8,254 nt of DNA from an uncultured Lysobacter sp. (GTDB lineage: Bacteria; Pseudomonadota; Gammaproteobacteria; Xanthomonadales; Xanthomonadaceae). The notes below the pieces were generated by a model. That model saw only the letters and a list, made by a program, of their open reading frames with translations, was not told the origin of the DNA and did no database searches. Location: contig CADCUA010000295.1 in assembly GCA_902805755.1 (NCBI GenBank), positions 1 to 8,254 of the forward strand, in the 5' to 3' direction. Each line of letters begins with the position of its first letter. The first letter of the stretch is position 1. The position numbers and the translations under genes were made by a program. Shown one piece after another: positions 1 to 7,234 of the stretch.

Positions 1-3000
1 GCTTCGAGACGTACAGCCTCAAGGCGCTCGGCTTCGATGCGTTCCGCCTCAAGTCGTGCCGCTTCCGCACGCTCGGCCTCAAGACGTTCGGCTTCGAGAC
101 GTTCGGCTTCGAGACGTTCGGCTTCGAGACGTTCGGCTTCGATGCGTTCGGCCTCAAGTCGCGCCGCTTCCGCACGCTCGGCCTCAAGGCGCTCGGCTTC
201 GAGACGTTCGGCTTCGATGCGTTCCGCCTCGAGACGCGCCGCTTCGGCACGCTCTGCTTCTACGCGCTCAGCTTCGACGCGCTCAGCTTCGACGCGCTCG
301 GCCTCGATGCGTTGCGCTTCAAGACGCTCGGCTTCAGCACGTTCCGCTTCGACTCGTTCGGCCTCGATGCGTTGCGCTTCAAGACGCTCGGCTTCGGCAC
401 GTTCTGTTTCAAAGCGCGCTTGCTCTGCGCGCTCGGCTTCGAGCCGCTCCGCGTCAAGACGTGCTGCTTCCGCGCGTTCGAACTCAAGCCGCTCCGCTTC
501 GCGCGACGCACCGGAATCGATCGGCGCAAGTTCGGCAAACGCATCGGTGTCGTCATGCATCATCGGCATGCGCGCATCCGGCAGGCTGTCGCGCAGTGAC
601 AGCATGCGGGCGGCGAGGCCGGTAAAGAGCGGCACGCGCGGGCTGGGCGATTCAAGTGCAGCCAGCGTGCGGCGGATCGCCTCGGCGACCGCCACCAGAC
701 CTTCGCGGCCTTCAGCCGTCGGCACGCCGCCAGCGGCAAGCAGACGCTTGACGTAGGCTTCGGTCGGACCGGTGACCTCGGTGATCACCGGCACTTCGGT
801 CATCGCCAGTGCGCCGTTGAGCGTGTGGATCGCACGCTGCAGACGGTCGTTCGCCGGATGGCCGGACTGCAGCCACTGGTCGATCGTGGCGAGGTGACCC
901 GTGACCTCGACGGCCAGGATTTCGAGCAGGACCGGATCGACCGACGCGGCAACACCGGGCTCGTCGATGGCAGTCGTCGGCTGCGGAGCAGACTCGGCGG
1001 CAAGGTCCAGCGACGCGGCAGGTGCGGCGTCAAGCACCGGCGCCGGCGTATAGAAGACGTCCTCGCCCGCGGCGACGCGCTCGGCAGTCGCCTCCAGGCC
1101 GGGCAGATCGACGGATGTGAAACCGTCAGCCGCAAGCGCGGCATGCAGCGCGGGCAGGCTTTCGAACGCGCGCTCGACGATCGCAAGCACCGCCGGCGAG
1201 GCCGGGCGCTGGCCGTCGCGCACGCAGTTGAGCAGCGTCTCGATCTTCCAGCTGAATTCGCCGAGTGTGCGTGCACCGACCAGGCGGCCGCTGCCCTTGA
1301 GCGTGTGGAACACACGACGCACCGAACGCAGGGTTTCCAGGTCGTCCGGCGCAGCGCGCCACGCCGGCAGCAGGCCGGCGAGGTTATCGATCTCTTCCTG
1401 CAGCTCTTCCAGGAATATCTCGCGGATTTCGTCGTCGATGTCGGCGTTGTGCTCGAAGCCGGCATGGATGCCCGTCTGGGCAGGCGTCGCAAGCCCAATA
1501 GCCGGCGCAACCGCGGCTGTGTCGAGCTCGACAGAGGCCGCGGGCGTTACATCGATCGACGACTCGACCGCACTGAAACCAGGCTCGGACGCCACGGCAT
1601 GATCGCCGCCGATCGCCTCGAGGGCGGCCGCCGTCGTGGCCTGCATGTCCTGCGACGTTTCCACGGGCGCGACGGTGCCGGGCAGCGGCCAGTAACGCAG
1701 GCGCTCCAAGCTCTGTCGCGCGATCTCGAGGATGTCGTCGCGGTTCGGTCGCTGGTCGCGCAGCGCTTCCAGGTAGTACTCGATGCTGGCCAGCGCATCG
1801 GCCAGCGTGTCGAGCTGCTGCCCGCTGGGCACGCGGCGGTTCTCGACCAGCTCGACATTCGTGTAGCGGTGGATTGCCGTCAGGTAGTCGGCAGCGACCG
1901 GCATCTCGACGATACGCAGCGCACCGGCCACTTCCGCCAGCAGGCGCGGCACTTCGGCCAGCTGCGCGTGGTCCCAGCCGGTTTCGACGAAGGCAACGAA
2001 GGACTGGCGCGCGTCGCCGAAATTCGCGATCGCTTCGCGCACGACGAGATCGAGCATGCGGCGCGACTCACCCGTGCGCCCCTCATCGATGCCGCGGTCT
2101 TCGGGCAGGCCCAGGCGTGCGACCTGGTCGTCGAGCGAGGCATCGACGTAAAGCAACGCACCGGCGATATCGAGCAGCGCATTCTCGTCCGCGGCGCGCT
2201 CGCCGCCGACGATCTGCCGCATCGCGTCGCGCTGCTGCATGACGACACCGCGTGCAACGTCCACGCCCATCATGCCCAGCGTTTCGCCGACACGCGTCAG
2301 CGCGTCGACCTGCGGATGCAGCTCGGCCACATCGGTGCGGCCGGTGCGCAGGTACAGGTCGAGCGCGTCCTTGACGCGAAGGAGGTCTTCCTTGATCGCG
2401 GCCGAGACGGTGTCGAGCAGGGCGCGATTGCGCCCGCTCAGGCTGCCACGGGCATGCGCGAGTTCGGATTCGCTCGGCGCGGCCGTGTCGAGACGGAATA
2501 CCTGGCGCACTTCCTCCAGCGCCGGATGGCGGCTGTCGCTGCGCGCGATCTGGAACAGCAACTGGCGCGTCGGCTCGGCGCCGGCGTCGCCGCTGTACAT
2601 CTGCGCGCGCGTTGCGTCGACGAGGCGCGCGGCTTCACGCTCCACGCCTGCAAACACCTCGCGCAGCGCACGCGACGGCACGAGTGCGTGGTCATTCAGT
2701 GCGCTGGCAGTGGCGTGCGCCACCCACAGCATGCGACGCAGCGGCTCGGCCTCGGTCGCACCGAGCAGGGCCTGCAGCGAATTCACCAGCGGAGCGGCGT
2801 CGATGGAAACCGCGTCCTCGCGCCACGCGGCCACGGCGGCCCGCATGGCCGCCAGCGGCGCCGAGGCATTCGCACGCGCACCGGAGGTCGGAGCAACCAG
2901 AGTCTTCGGCAATGACCGCTCGAGGTTCGCAACGAACAGCGACGCTTCGTCAAGAGCCTGCGCGCCACGCGCGGCGCGCAGTTCGTTGAGCAGCGGCAAC

Positions 3001-3359
3001 AGCACGATCGGAATATCGCGATGCCCGCCCTGCAGGCGCTCGAGATAGTCAGGCAGCTGCACCACGCCGCGCATCAGCACGCCGCAGGCGTCGTCCAGGT
3101 CGCCCACCGAGCCCGTCTGCAGCGCGCGTGCGAGCTGCTCCATCTCGTCGGCGACCATGGCCGGCGCATGCAGTTCCACCATGCGCAGCGTGCCGGCGAC
3201 CTGATGCAGGTGGCCGGCGCAATTGCGCATCGCGCCGGTGTCGGACGGGCTTTCGGCAAAGGCTTCGATGTCCTGCCGCGCATGGCGCAGCGTTTCATCG
3301 AGCTCGGGCTTGATCCAGCCGAGCGTGGTGGTATCGATCGCTTCGCGCGTCATGTTCAT
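1..3359 (-). CDS. chpA: ChpA/PilL-type hybrid chemotaxis histidine kinase of the Pil-Chp type IV pilus system, N-terminal part only
   Basis: The reading frame is open without a stop from 3359 to the left window edge, giving 1119 N-terminal codons. The family usually exceeds 2000 residues, so the CheA-type ATPase, CheW-like and receiver domains should lie outside the window. ChpA is the cytoplasmic kinase that takes input from PilJ through PilI and phosphorylates PilG and PilH. Visible Hpt-like modules: His52 in HQVAG; a degenerate one with Leu354 in the His position; a degenerate one with Ala475 (AEVAG); a canonical one with His685 in [13 protein letters not shown]; and His845 in HTLNGALAM. 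Ala/Pro/acidic linkers lie near residues 555-640 and 750-810. Residues 954-1119 are an x-E-A-E-R pentapeptide repeat. I chose the start at 3359 (MNMTREAID) because GGAG lies 6 nt upstream. In-frame ATGs at 3371 and 3353 are alternatives with poorer spacing. Family assignment is firm. The Hpt count is my motif reading, not a profile search. Confidence 0.93.
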   Translation of the reverse strand, partial: MNMTREAIDTTTLGWIKPELDETLRHARQDIEAFAESPSDTGAMRNCAGHLHQVAGTLRMVELHAPAMVADEMEQLARALQTGSVGDLDDACGVLMRGVVQLPDYLERLQGGHRDIPIVLLPLLNELRAARGAQALDEASLFVANLERSLPKTLVAPTSGARANASAPLAAMRAAVAAWREDAVSIDAAPLVNSLQALLGATEAEPLRRMLWVAHATASALNDHALVPSRALREVFAGVEREAARLVDATRAQMYSGDAGAEPTRQLLFQIARSDSRHPALEEVRQVFRLDTAAPSESELAHARGSLSGRNRALLDTVSAAIKEDLLRVKDALDLYLRTGRTDVAELHPQVDALTRVGETLGMMGVDVARGVVMQQRDAMRQIVGGERAADENALLDIAGALLYVDASLDDQVARLGLPEDRGIDEGRTGESRRMLDLVVREAIANFGDARQSFVAFVETGWDHAQLAEVPRLLAEVAGALRIVEMPVAADYLTAIHRYTNVELVENRRVPSGQQLDTLADALASIEYYLEALRDQRPNRDDILEIARQSLERLRYWPLPGTVAPVETSQDMQATTAAALEAIGGDHAVASEPGFSAVESSIDVTPAASVELDTAAVAPAIGLATPAQTGIHAGFEHNADIDDEIREIFLEELQEEIDNLAGLLPAWRAAPDDLETLRSVRRVFHTLKGSGRLVGARTLGEFSWKIETLLNCVRDGQRPASPAVLAIVERAFESLPALHAALAADGFTSVDLPGLEATAERVAAGEDVFYTPAPVLDAAPAASLDLAAESAPQPTTAIDEPGVAASVDPVLLEILAVEVTGHLATIDQWLQSGHPANDRLQRAIHTLNGALAMTEVPVITEVTGPTEAYVKRLLAAGGVPTAEGREGLVAVAEAIRRTLAALESPSPRVPLFTGLAARMLSLRDSLPDARMPMMHDDTDAFAELAPIDSGASREAERLEFERAEAARLDAERLEAERAEQARFETERAEAERLEAQRIEAERVEAERAEAERLEAQRIEAERVEAERVEAERVEAERAEAARLEAERIEAERLEAERLEAERAEAARLEAERIEAERLEAERLEAERLEAERLEAERAEAARLEAERIEAERLEAVRLE
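31..217. repeat. 105-bp offset duplication inside the chpA repeat array
   Basis: Bases 31-112 match bases 136-217 with four mismatches by eye (copy-one positions 45, 57, 84 and 87). The offset of 105 bp equals seven pentapeptide units. Each copy contains the marker order [20 protein letters not shown] when read on the coding strand. Confidence 0.8.
301..404. repeat. 60-bp direct duplication inside the chpA repeat array
   Basis: Bases 301-344 and 361-404 are identical except for one position (a at 336, g at 396), an offset of exactly 60 bp or four pentapeptide units. The copies then diverge. This looks like a relatively recent segmental duplication of four units by slippage or unequal recombination. 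Confidence 0.85.
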
Positions 3360-3365
3360 TGCGCA

Positions 3366-3369
3366 CTCC
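3366..3369 (-). promoter_or_regulatory. chpA ribosome-binding site that decides the start
   Basis: On the minus strand GGAG lies 6 nt before the ATG at 3359. The GGAG itself falls inside the upstream in-frame ATG context (ATGGAG at 3371), so 3359 is the better-supported start. Confidence 0.65.
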
Positions 3370-3373
3370 ATTG

Positions 3374-3397
3374 GGCGGCGGAGCCGCGGCTGCCGCC
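3374..3397. other. GC-rich dyad symmetry just upstream of chpA
   Basis: Outer arms ggcggc and gccgcc flank the self-complementary core agccgcggct, so the transcript can form a strong GC hairpin. It ends about 4 nt before the GGAG of chpA on the mRNA. No U-run follows in the transcribed direction, so it does not look like an intrinsic terminator. A role in translation or RNA processing is possible but unproven. Confidence 0.5.
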
Positions 3398-3513
3398 ACC
3401 GTCGCGGCACGCAACGGCGCCGCGAACGGTCACAAAGCAGTCGGGAGCGAGCCTGGTCATGCGTCTAGGGTCCAAACAGCGATTCTTCGGTTGTTTCAGC
3501 GGTGCAGAACAGG

Positions 3514-5535
3514 TCAGGCCGGCAGCTTGAAGTCGGCGACCGAGCGGCGCAGGTCGGCAGCGAGCTGTGCCAGGTTGCCGATCGACTCGGCCGTCTGGTT
3601 CGCGCCCTGCGTGGTCTGCGAGGTGATCTGCTGAATCGTGTTCATGGTCAGGGTGATGTTCGCCGCGGCGCCGGACTGCTGCTGCGCTGCGGTCGAGATG
3701 CCCTGAATGAGGCCGGACAGGTCCGACGACACCTTTTCGATCTCGCCCAGCGCGGTACCCGCGTCCTCGGCGAGGCGTGCACCCGCGACCACTTCGGAGG
3801 TCGTCTGCTCCATCGAGCTGACGGCTTCGTTGGTGTCGGACTGAATCGTCTGGACCAGCGTTTCGATTCGCTTCGTCGCGTTCGACGCGCGTTCTGCAAG
3901 TCGCTGCACTTCGTCGGCCACGACCGCGAACCCGCGACCCGCTTCACCGGCCGAAGCCGCCTGAATTGCCGCGTTCAGTGCCAGGATGTTCGTCTGTTCC
4001 GAGATGTCGTTGATCAGTTCGACGATCGAGCCGATTTCCTGCGAGGACTCACCCAGGCGCTTGATTCGCTTGGACGTTTCCTGGATCTGGTCACGGATGT
4101 TGTCCATGCCCTGGATCGTCTGGCGCACCACGCCCGCGCCCTTCGTTGCGATCTGCACCGAGCGCTGCGCCACGTCCGCGGACTCGGCGGAGTTCTTCGA
4201 CACCTGGTCGATGCTGGCCGCGATTTCGCTGATGCGGTCGGACGCCGAGGAGATTTCCTGCGCCTGGTGCTCTGCGGCTTCGGCGAGGTGCATGGCGGTC
4301 GCCTGCGTTTCCTGCGCGCTGGCGGCAACCTGCACCGAGGTGTCGGTAATCGTCTGTACGAGGCTGCGCAGCTGTTCGACGGCGAAGTTGATGGAGTCGG
4401 CGATCGCGCCGGTCATGTCTTCGGTGACCGTCGCCTTTACCGTGAGGTCGCCTTCTGCGAGCGAGCCCATTTCGTCCAGCAGGCGCATGATCGCCTCCTG
4501 GTTACGGTCGTTGAGTTCTTTCGTGGTCTCGTAACGCGACTGCTGCTGGCGGTTAAGCGACCAGAGCAGGCCGGCGATCGCGACCATCGCGATCAGGCCG
4601 GAGAGGATCGACAGCCAGATGTTGCCGAGCAGGCTGGTGTCCTTGATCGAGCCGAACGAGGTCACCGAGCCGAACAGCGACTTCGCATCCGACAGCAGCT
4701 TGTCCGAACCGGTGGTGATGCCGGCGGCGGCGGACTGCGCGCGGAACAGGTTCTGCGAGCTGCCGACGATCGCGTCGAGATCCTTCTTCATGTCCTGCCA
4801 CATCGTCTCGGCCTGCGTCAGCGCAGCGAGGGCGGCGGCATTGTTCAGCGGGGTCACGCCGAAGTCGGCGTTGCCACGGCGAAGACCGTTGAGGACGTTG
4901 CCGAACACCGCGGCGTCGCGCGCAAGCGCTTCACCGGCCGGAGCCGCGGCGCTGCCGCCAGCGCGGATTTCGGTGATGCGGCGGGCCATCGTTCCGGACA
5001 GCACGACCTGACGCAGCGCGATATACACCTGCGACGACGGTGCGCCGCTGCTGGACATCGCACGCACCAGCTCGTCCAGACGCGCCTGCAGCTGCGGCAC
5101 GCGGCCGGCGAAGCTGTCGGCGTTGCCGGCCAGCGCCAGCACTGCCTTCTCGCTTTCGATCACCTGGTCGGCGCTCTTGGCGAGCGGTGCCCAGGTCTGC
5201 GTCACGGTCGCGATCGGGCCGGCAATGCCGGTCGCATCACCGAAGTTCTCGTTGAGTTCGGTCACGTCGCTGTCGATCGCGGCGCGGGTCTCGCGCAGCG
5301 CTTCGAACGCCTTCGCGTCACCGCCCACGGCCTGCTGGCTCTGCACCGCCAGCTGCCCCGAGAGCACCTGCAGGTTCGAGGCCGCGGCCGTGGCGCCGCT
5401 GACGCGGCCGGCCTTCAGGGTGGCGTAGCCGAAGTTGGCGGCCAGCACCAGCAGTGACACCGCCAGAACGGTCAACCAGGTGTTGACGCCCAGGCTGCGC
5501 GCCCTGCCGGCGACGGAATTGATGTCGGTGCTCAT
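3514..5535 (-). CDS. pilJ: PilJ, type IV pilus methyl-accepting chemoreceptor
   Basis: A 673-residue inner-membrane chemoreceptor that feeds the PilI-ChpA signalling complex controlling twitching motility. A short cytoplasmic N terminus is followed by TM1 at about residues 20-37. A periplasmic PilJ-type sensing region spans about 40-303, and TM2 lies at about 304-326. A HAMP-like segment follows (about 328-400), then a cytoplasmic MCP signalling domain to the end. The hairpin tip is unmistakable, with E-A-G-R-G-F at 531-536 preceded by [17 protein letters not shown] and followed by [14 protein letters not shown]. Length is normal for PilJ. The start ATG at 5535 has GAGG 6 nt upstream. It lies 60 bp after pilI and 154 bp before chpA, in the same direction. 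No pilK methyltransferase gene follows it, so any receptor methylation must depend on an enzyme encoded elsewhere or be absent. Confidence 0.96.
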   Translation of the reverse strand: MSTDINSVAGRARSLGVNTWLTVLAVSLLVLAANFGYATLKAGRVSGATAAASNLQVLSGQLAVQSQQAVGGDAKAFEALRETRAAIDSDVTELNENFGDATGIAGPIATVTQTWAPLAKSADQVIESEKAVLALAGNADSFAGRVPQLQARLDELVRAMSSSGAPSSQVYIALRQVVLSGTMARRITEIRAGGSAAAPAGEALARDAAVFGNVLNGLRRGNADFGVTPLNNAAALAALTQAETMWQDMKKDLDAIVGSSQNLFRAQSAAAGITTGSDKLLSDAKSLFGSVTSFGSIKDTSLLGNIWLSILSGLIAMVAIAGLLWSLNRQQQSRYETTKELNDRNQEAIMRLLDEMGSLAEGDLTVKATVTEDMTGAIADSINFAVEQLRSLVQTITDTSVQVAASAQETQATAMHLAEAAEHQAQEISSASDRISEIAASIDQVSKNSAESADVAQRSVQIATKGAGVVRQTIQGMDNIRDQIQETSKRIKRLGESSQEIGSIVELINDISEQTNILALNAAIQAASAGEAGRGFAVVADEVQRLAERASNATKRIETLVQTIQSDTNEAVSSMEQTTSEVVAGARLAEDAGTALGEIEKVSSDLSGLIQGISTAAQQQSGAAANITLTMNTIQQITSQTTQGANQTAESIGNLAQLAADLRRSVADFKLPA

Positions 5536-5595
5536 GATGGACCTCGGTTTAAGGTGCTGCTGTCGCGTTCGGTGACGACGTGGATAAAAGAGGAA

Positions 5596-6144
5596 TCAGA
5601 CCGCGGCCTGACGGAATTCGGGAGTGCGTGCCAGCCGGTCGAGGCTGAAAACGCCCCAGGGCTGGTCGCCGAGCCGGTAGGCGCGGTCGATGAAGTGCGC
5701 GTAGCGGCCTTCGGCCAGACGCTCGGACGAGACCTGCTCATCGGCCAGCTGCTGCTGGTCGACGAAGCTGCGCTGCCCGTACAACTCGTCGATCAGCACG
5801 GCGACATCGCCGCCGGGCTGACGCACCAGCAGCACGCGCTGGCTTTCATGGACCACCGTGCGCTCGCCTTCGAGGAACTGCTTGAGATCGACGATGGGCA
5901 GCAGCGTTCCGCGCACGTTCGCGACCCCGAGCATCCAGGGCTGCGAACCGGGCACGGGCGTGACGGGCGGCATGGAAAGGATCTCGCGAACCTCACCGAA
6001 TTCCGACGCCAGGCGACGGTTGCCGATGCGGTAGCCCACGCCACGCCACAGCCCCGGCGCGTCGAGCTGCTCCGGCAAACCGGCAACGTGCGCCAGTGAG
6101 CGGCGCTCGTAATCGGCCAGTACCTCGAACGGGGACATCTTCAT
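5596..6144 (-). CDS. pilI: PilI, CheW-like adaptor of the Pil-Chp system
   Basis: A single CheW-like domain protein of about 182 residues that docks the ChpA kinase to the signalling tip of PilJ in the cytoplasm. Recognisable CheW features run from about residue 30 to 170: a G-Y-R-I-G-N opening strand, the E-F-G-E-V-R-E-I-L segment, P-W-M-L-G-V-A-N-V-R-G-T-L-L-P-I-V-D-L, and the later V-L-I-D-E-L-Y-G. The start is uncertain. In-frame GTG at 6150, ATG at 6144 and ATG at 6138 all precede the conserved SPFEVLADYERRSLAHVAG, and none has a clear Shine-Dalgarno sequence. I chose 6144 as a compromise. It sits between pilH, which is followed by hairpins, and pilJ, 60 bp downstream. Family call is firm. 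Confidence 0.93.
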   Translation of the reverse strand: MKMSPFEVLADYERRSLAHVAGLPEQLDAPGLWRGVGYRIGNRRLASEFGEVREILSMPPVTPVPGSQPWMLGVANVRGTLLPIVDLKQFLEGERTVVHESQRVLLVRQPGGDVAVLIDELYGQRSFVDQQQLADEQVSSERLAEGRYAHFIDRAYRLGDQPWGVFSLDRLARTPEFRQAAV

Positions 6145-6171
6145 GGTCACGGCGGGCTCATGCGGCGGACA

Positions 6172-6188
6172 TGCGGCTAACGGCCGCA
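6172..6188. other. Small hairpin in the pilH-pilI gap
   Basis: Perfect 6-bp arms tgcggc (6172-6177) and gccgca (6183-6188) surround a 5-nt loop. It lies about 27 bp upstream of the chosen pilI start in the untranslated part of the operon transcript. Confidence 0.45.
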
Positions 6189-6210
6189 GATCGGAGAACT
6201 ATTGATAGCG

Positions 6211-6248
6211 CCGCAATGATCGGGCCAGCGGGCCCGACAACATTGCGG
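6211..6248. other. Two-tier hairpin immediately downstream of pilH
   Basis: The outer arms ccgcaatg (6211-6218) and cattgcgg (6241-6248) are perfectly complementary over 8 bp. Inside them tcgggcc (6220-6226) and ggcccga (6231-6237) pair over 7 bp around a 4-nt loop. It begins 6 bp after the pilH stop on the transcript. It is followed by CGCTATCAATAG rather than a U-run, so it resembles an mRNA-stabilising or processing stem, or a leaky terminator, rather than a standard intrinsic terminator. Confidence 0.7.
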
Positions 6249-6254
6249 ATGGCG

Positions 6255-6620
6255 TCACGGACCGAGCAGGCCGTTGATTCGCGCGATGAGTTCGTCCTCG
6301 CGCGGCGGCTTGACGATGTAGTCCTTCGCCCCCTGGCGCAGGCCCCAGGCCTTGTCGGTCTCCATGCCCTTCGTGCTGACAATGAGCACAGGGATTTCCT
6401 TGGTGATCGCATCACGCGACAGCGCGCGCGTGGCCTGGAAGCCGTTCATGCCGGGCAGCACGACATCCATCAGCACCAGGTCGGGCTTTTCGCGGCGGCA
6501 GGCCTCGATTCCGTCCTCGGCGCTGGTGGAAGCGAGCACTTCGTGCCCGTTGCGCTCGAGCAATTGCGTCATCACCGCCGTTTCGGTCGGCGAATCCTCG
6601 ATCAACAGAATGCGTGCCAT
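6255..6620 (-). CDS. pilH: PilH, single-domain CheY-like response regulator
   Basis: A 121-residue stand-alone receiver domain. It has the acidic pocket Glu8-Asp9 (LLIEDSPTE), the phospho-acceptor Asp52 in L-V-L-M-D-V-V-L-P-G-M-N-G, the switch Ser82/Thr83 in V-S-T-K-G, and Lys104 in Y-I-V-K-P-P. There is no output domain, so it acts by protein contact or as a phosphate sink. In Pil-Chp systems PilH counters or follows PilG and favours pilus retraction. The start ATG at 6620 is preceded by a purine-rich GGGGGGAAGGG, with the AAGG part 5-6 nt from the ATG, and the gene begins 18 bp after pilG ends. The order pilG then pilH and the closeness to PilH homologues support the name over a generic CheY call. 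Confidence 0.93.
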   Translation of the reverse strand: MARILLIEDSPTETAVMTQLLERNGHEVLASTSAEDGIEACRREKPDLVLMDVVLPGMNGFQATRALSRDAITKEIPVLIVSTKGMETDKAWGLRQGAKDYIVKPPREDELIARINGLLGP

Positions 6621-6638
6621 TGGTGCCCTTCCCCCCGG

Positions 6639-7052
6639 TCAGGCGTTACGGTTTTCAGTGGTTACGTGCGTACGGATCGCGTCGAGAAGCTCTTCGCGGG
6701 TGAATGGCTTGGTGAGGTACTGCTCGGAGCCGACGATGCGGCCGCGCGCCTTGTCGAACAGGCCGTCCTTGGACGACAGCATGATCACCGGCGTGCCCTT
6801 GAACAGCTGGTTGTTCTTGATCAGCGCACAGGTCTGATACCCGTCCAGGCGCGGCATCATGATGTCGACGAAGATGATCTGCGGCTGCTGGTCGGCGATC
6901 TTGGCCAGCGCCTCGAAACCGTCCGTCGCCGTCATCACGTCACAGCCTTCACGCTTGAGCAGCGTCTCGGCGGTGCGGCGGATCGTCTTCGAGTCGTCGA
7001 TGACCATGACCCGCAAACCGTCGAGGTTGTCGTTGCGACCCTCGTCCTGCAT
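6639..7052 (-). CDS. pilG: PilG, single-domain CheY-like response regulator
   Basis: A 137-residue receiver-only protein, first gene of the leftward operon. Residues 1-12 are a short polar extension. The receiver follows, with Asp19-Asp20 (VMVIDDSKTIRRTAE), phospho-acceptor Asp63 in F-V-D-I-M-M-P-R-L-D-G, Ser93/Ser94 in M-L-S-S-K-D-G, and Lys115 in Y-L-T-K-P-F. The D-D-S-K-T-I-R-R-T-A-E and L-T-K-P-F-T-R-E-E-L stretches are typical of PilG. In Pseudomonas, PilG is phosphorylated by ChpA, promotes pilus extension and stimulates adenylate cyclase CyaB; the same role here is inferred. The start ATG at 7052 has an excellent GGAGG, 6 nt upstream. Transcription probably starts near 7096 from the promoter at 7103-7131. 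Confidence 0.95.
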   Translation of the reverse strand: MQDEGRNDNLDGLRVMVIDDSKTIRRTAETLLKREGCDVMTATDGFEALAKIADQQPQIIFVDIMMPRLDGYQTCALIKNNQLFKGTPVIMLSSKDGLFDKARGRIVGSEQYLTKPFTREELLDAIRTHVTTENRNA

Positions 7053-7057
7053 CTGAA

Positions 7058-7063
7058 TCCTCC
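7058..7063 (-). promoter_or_regulatory. pilG ribosome-binding site
   Basis: GGAGGA on the minus strand, with 6 nt between GGAGG and the ATG at 7052. This is the strongest Shine-Dalgarno sequence in the operon and fits its position as the first gene. Confidence 0.85.
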
Positions 7064-7102
7064 GGTGCGTGCACCCGTCGCCGGCACCACGCGTTGAATG
7101 TC

Positions 7103-7131
7103 TTTATTCCAAGGGCGCTGCAGGCTGTCAA
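7103..7131 (-). promoter_or_regulatory. Sigma70-type promoter for the pilGHIJ-chpA operon
   Basis: On the minus strand a perfect -35 TTGACA (7126-7131) is followed by a 17-bp spacer and AATAAA (7103-7108, four of six -10 bases). Transcription would start near 7096, giving a leader of about 45 nt before pilG. Confidence 0.75.
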
Positions 7132-7197
7132 GCCGGCATTTTTCGTCACATCAGCGCCGGATAACGGCACCTTTGCGCCAGTTCTTTAACTCTTGCC

Positions 7198-7206
7198 TGC
7201 TACCAT
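7198..7206 (+). promoter_or_regulatory. Candidate extended -10 promoter element for gshB
   Basis: TGCTACCAT matches the extended -10 pattern TGnTAnnAT. No good -35 lies at 16-18 bp. A start near 7213 would leave a leader of about 22 nt that includes the GGAGG at 7221-7225. Other weak AT-rich elements exist nearby (GATAAC near 7159-7164), so this is tentative. Confidence 0.35.
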
Positions 7207-7220
7207 CCCGAGCCTCTTCC

Positions 7221-7225
7221 GGAGG
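7221..7225 (+). promoter_or_regulatory. gshB ribosome-binding site that decides the start
   Basis: GGAGG lies 9 nt before the ATG at 7235. This favours 7235 over the upstream in-frame start at 7193, whose extra 14 residues do not resemble the family. Confidence 0.85.
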
Positions 7226-7234
7226 CCCGCCCCA

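Larger units (their letters stand above)
1..500 (-). repeat. 15-bp tandem repeat encoding about 33 x-E-A-E-R pentapeptides inside chpA
   Basis: Reading chpA codons leftward from 500, nearly every block of five residues is L/I/V/A-E-A-E-R, with variants such as [20 protein letters not shown] and LDAER. The array covers ChpA residues 954-1119 and is still running at the window edge, so its true length is unknown. Units are 15 bp (plus-strand type gcttcgagacgttcg), so gain or loss of units keeps the frame. The right end, near 400-500, is more degenerate. The left part, near 1-300, is more uniform. The repeat holds no Pro or Gly and has alternating charges, so it is expected to be helical. A five-residue period moves the hydrophobic residue round the helix and gives no heptad stripe. 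The repeat is seen directly; the structural reading is inference. Confidence 0.95.

Noticed and set aside
1..500. Possible CRISPR or minisatellite array without coding role
   Set aside because: Units are directly tandem without unique spacers, and all stay in the chpA frame with a consistent protein consensus.
37..756. Plus-strand frame rich in R-S-A-S repeats
   Set aside because: It is the antisense reading of the x-E-A-E-R repeats of chpA, not an independent repeat protein.
825..2915. Long plus-strand open frame (696 codons) opposite chpA
   Set aside because: It is antisense to the well-supported chpA frame. Its Arg/Gly-rich sequence has no recognisable family, and long antisense frames are expected in GC-rich coding DNA.
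3502..5457. Long plus-strand open frame (651 codons) opposite pilJ
   Set aside because: It mirrors the pilJ codon pattern and has no domain signature, while pilJ on the other strand is unmistakable.
6201..6245. Tiny minus-strand frame of 14 codons through the pilH-pilI hairpin
   Set aside because: It has no Shine-Dalgarno sequence and its bases are explained by the inverted repeat. Chance is more likely than a leader peptide.
7135..7150. Possible CRP/Clp-type binding site upstream of the pilG promoter
   Set aside because: Only one half-site (TGTGA on the minus strand, 7146-7150) is good. The partner half is degenerate, so it is not supported.
7193..7234. Upstream extension of gshB by 14 residues
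   Set aside because: The GGAGG at 7221-7225 and the family-typical start at M-P-L-D-I-V-V-V-M-D support 7235 instead.
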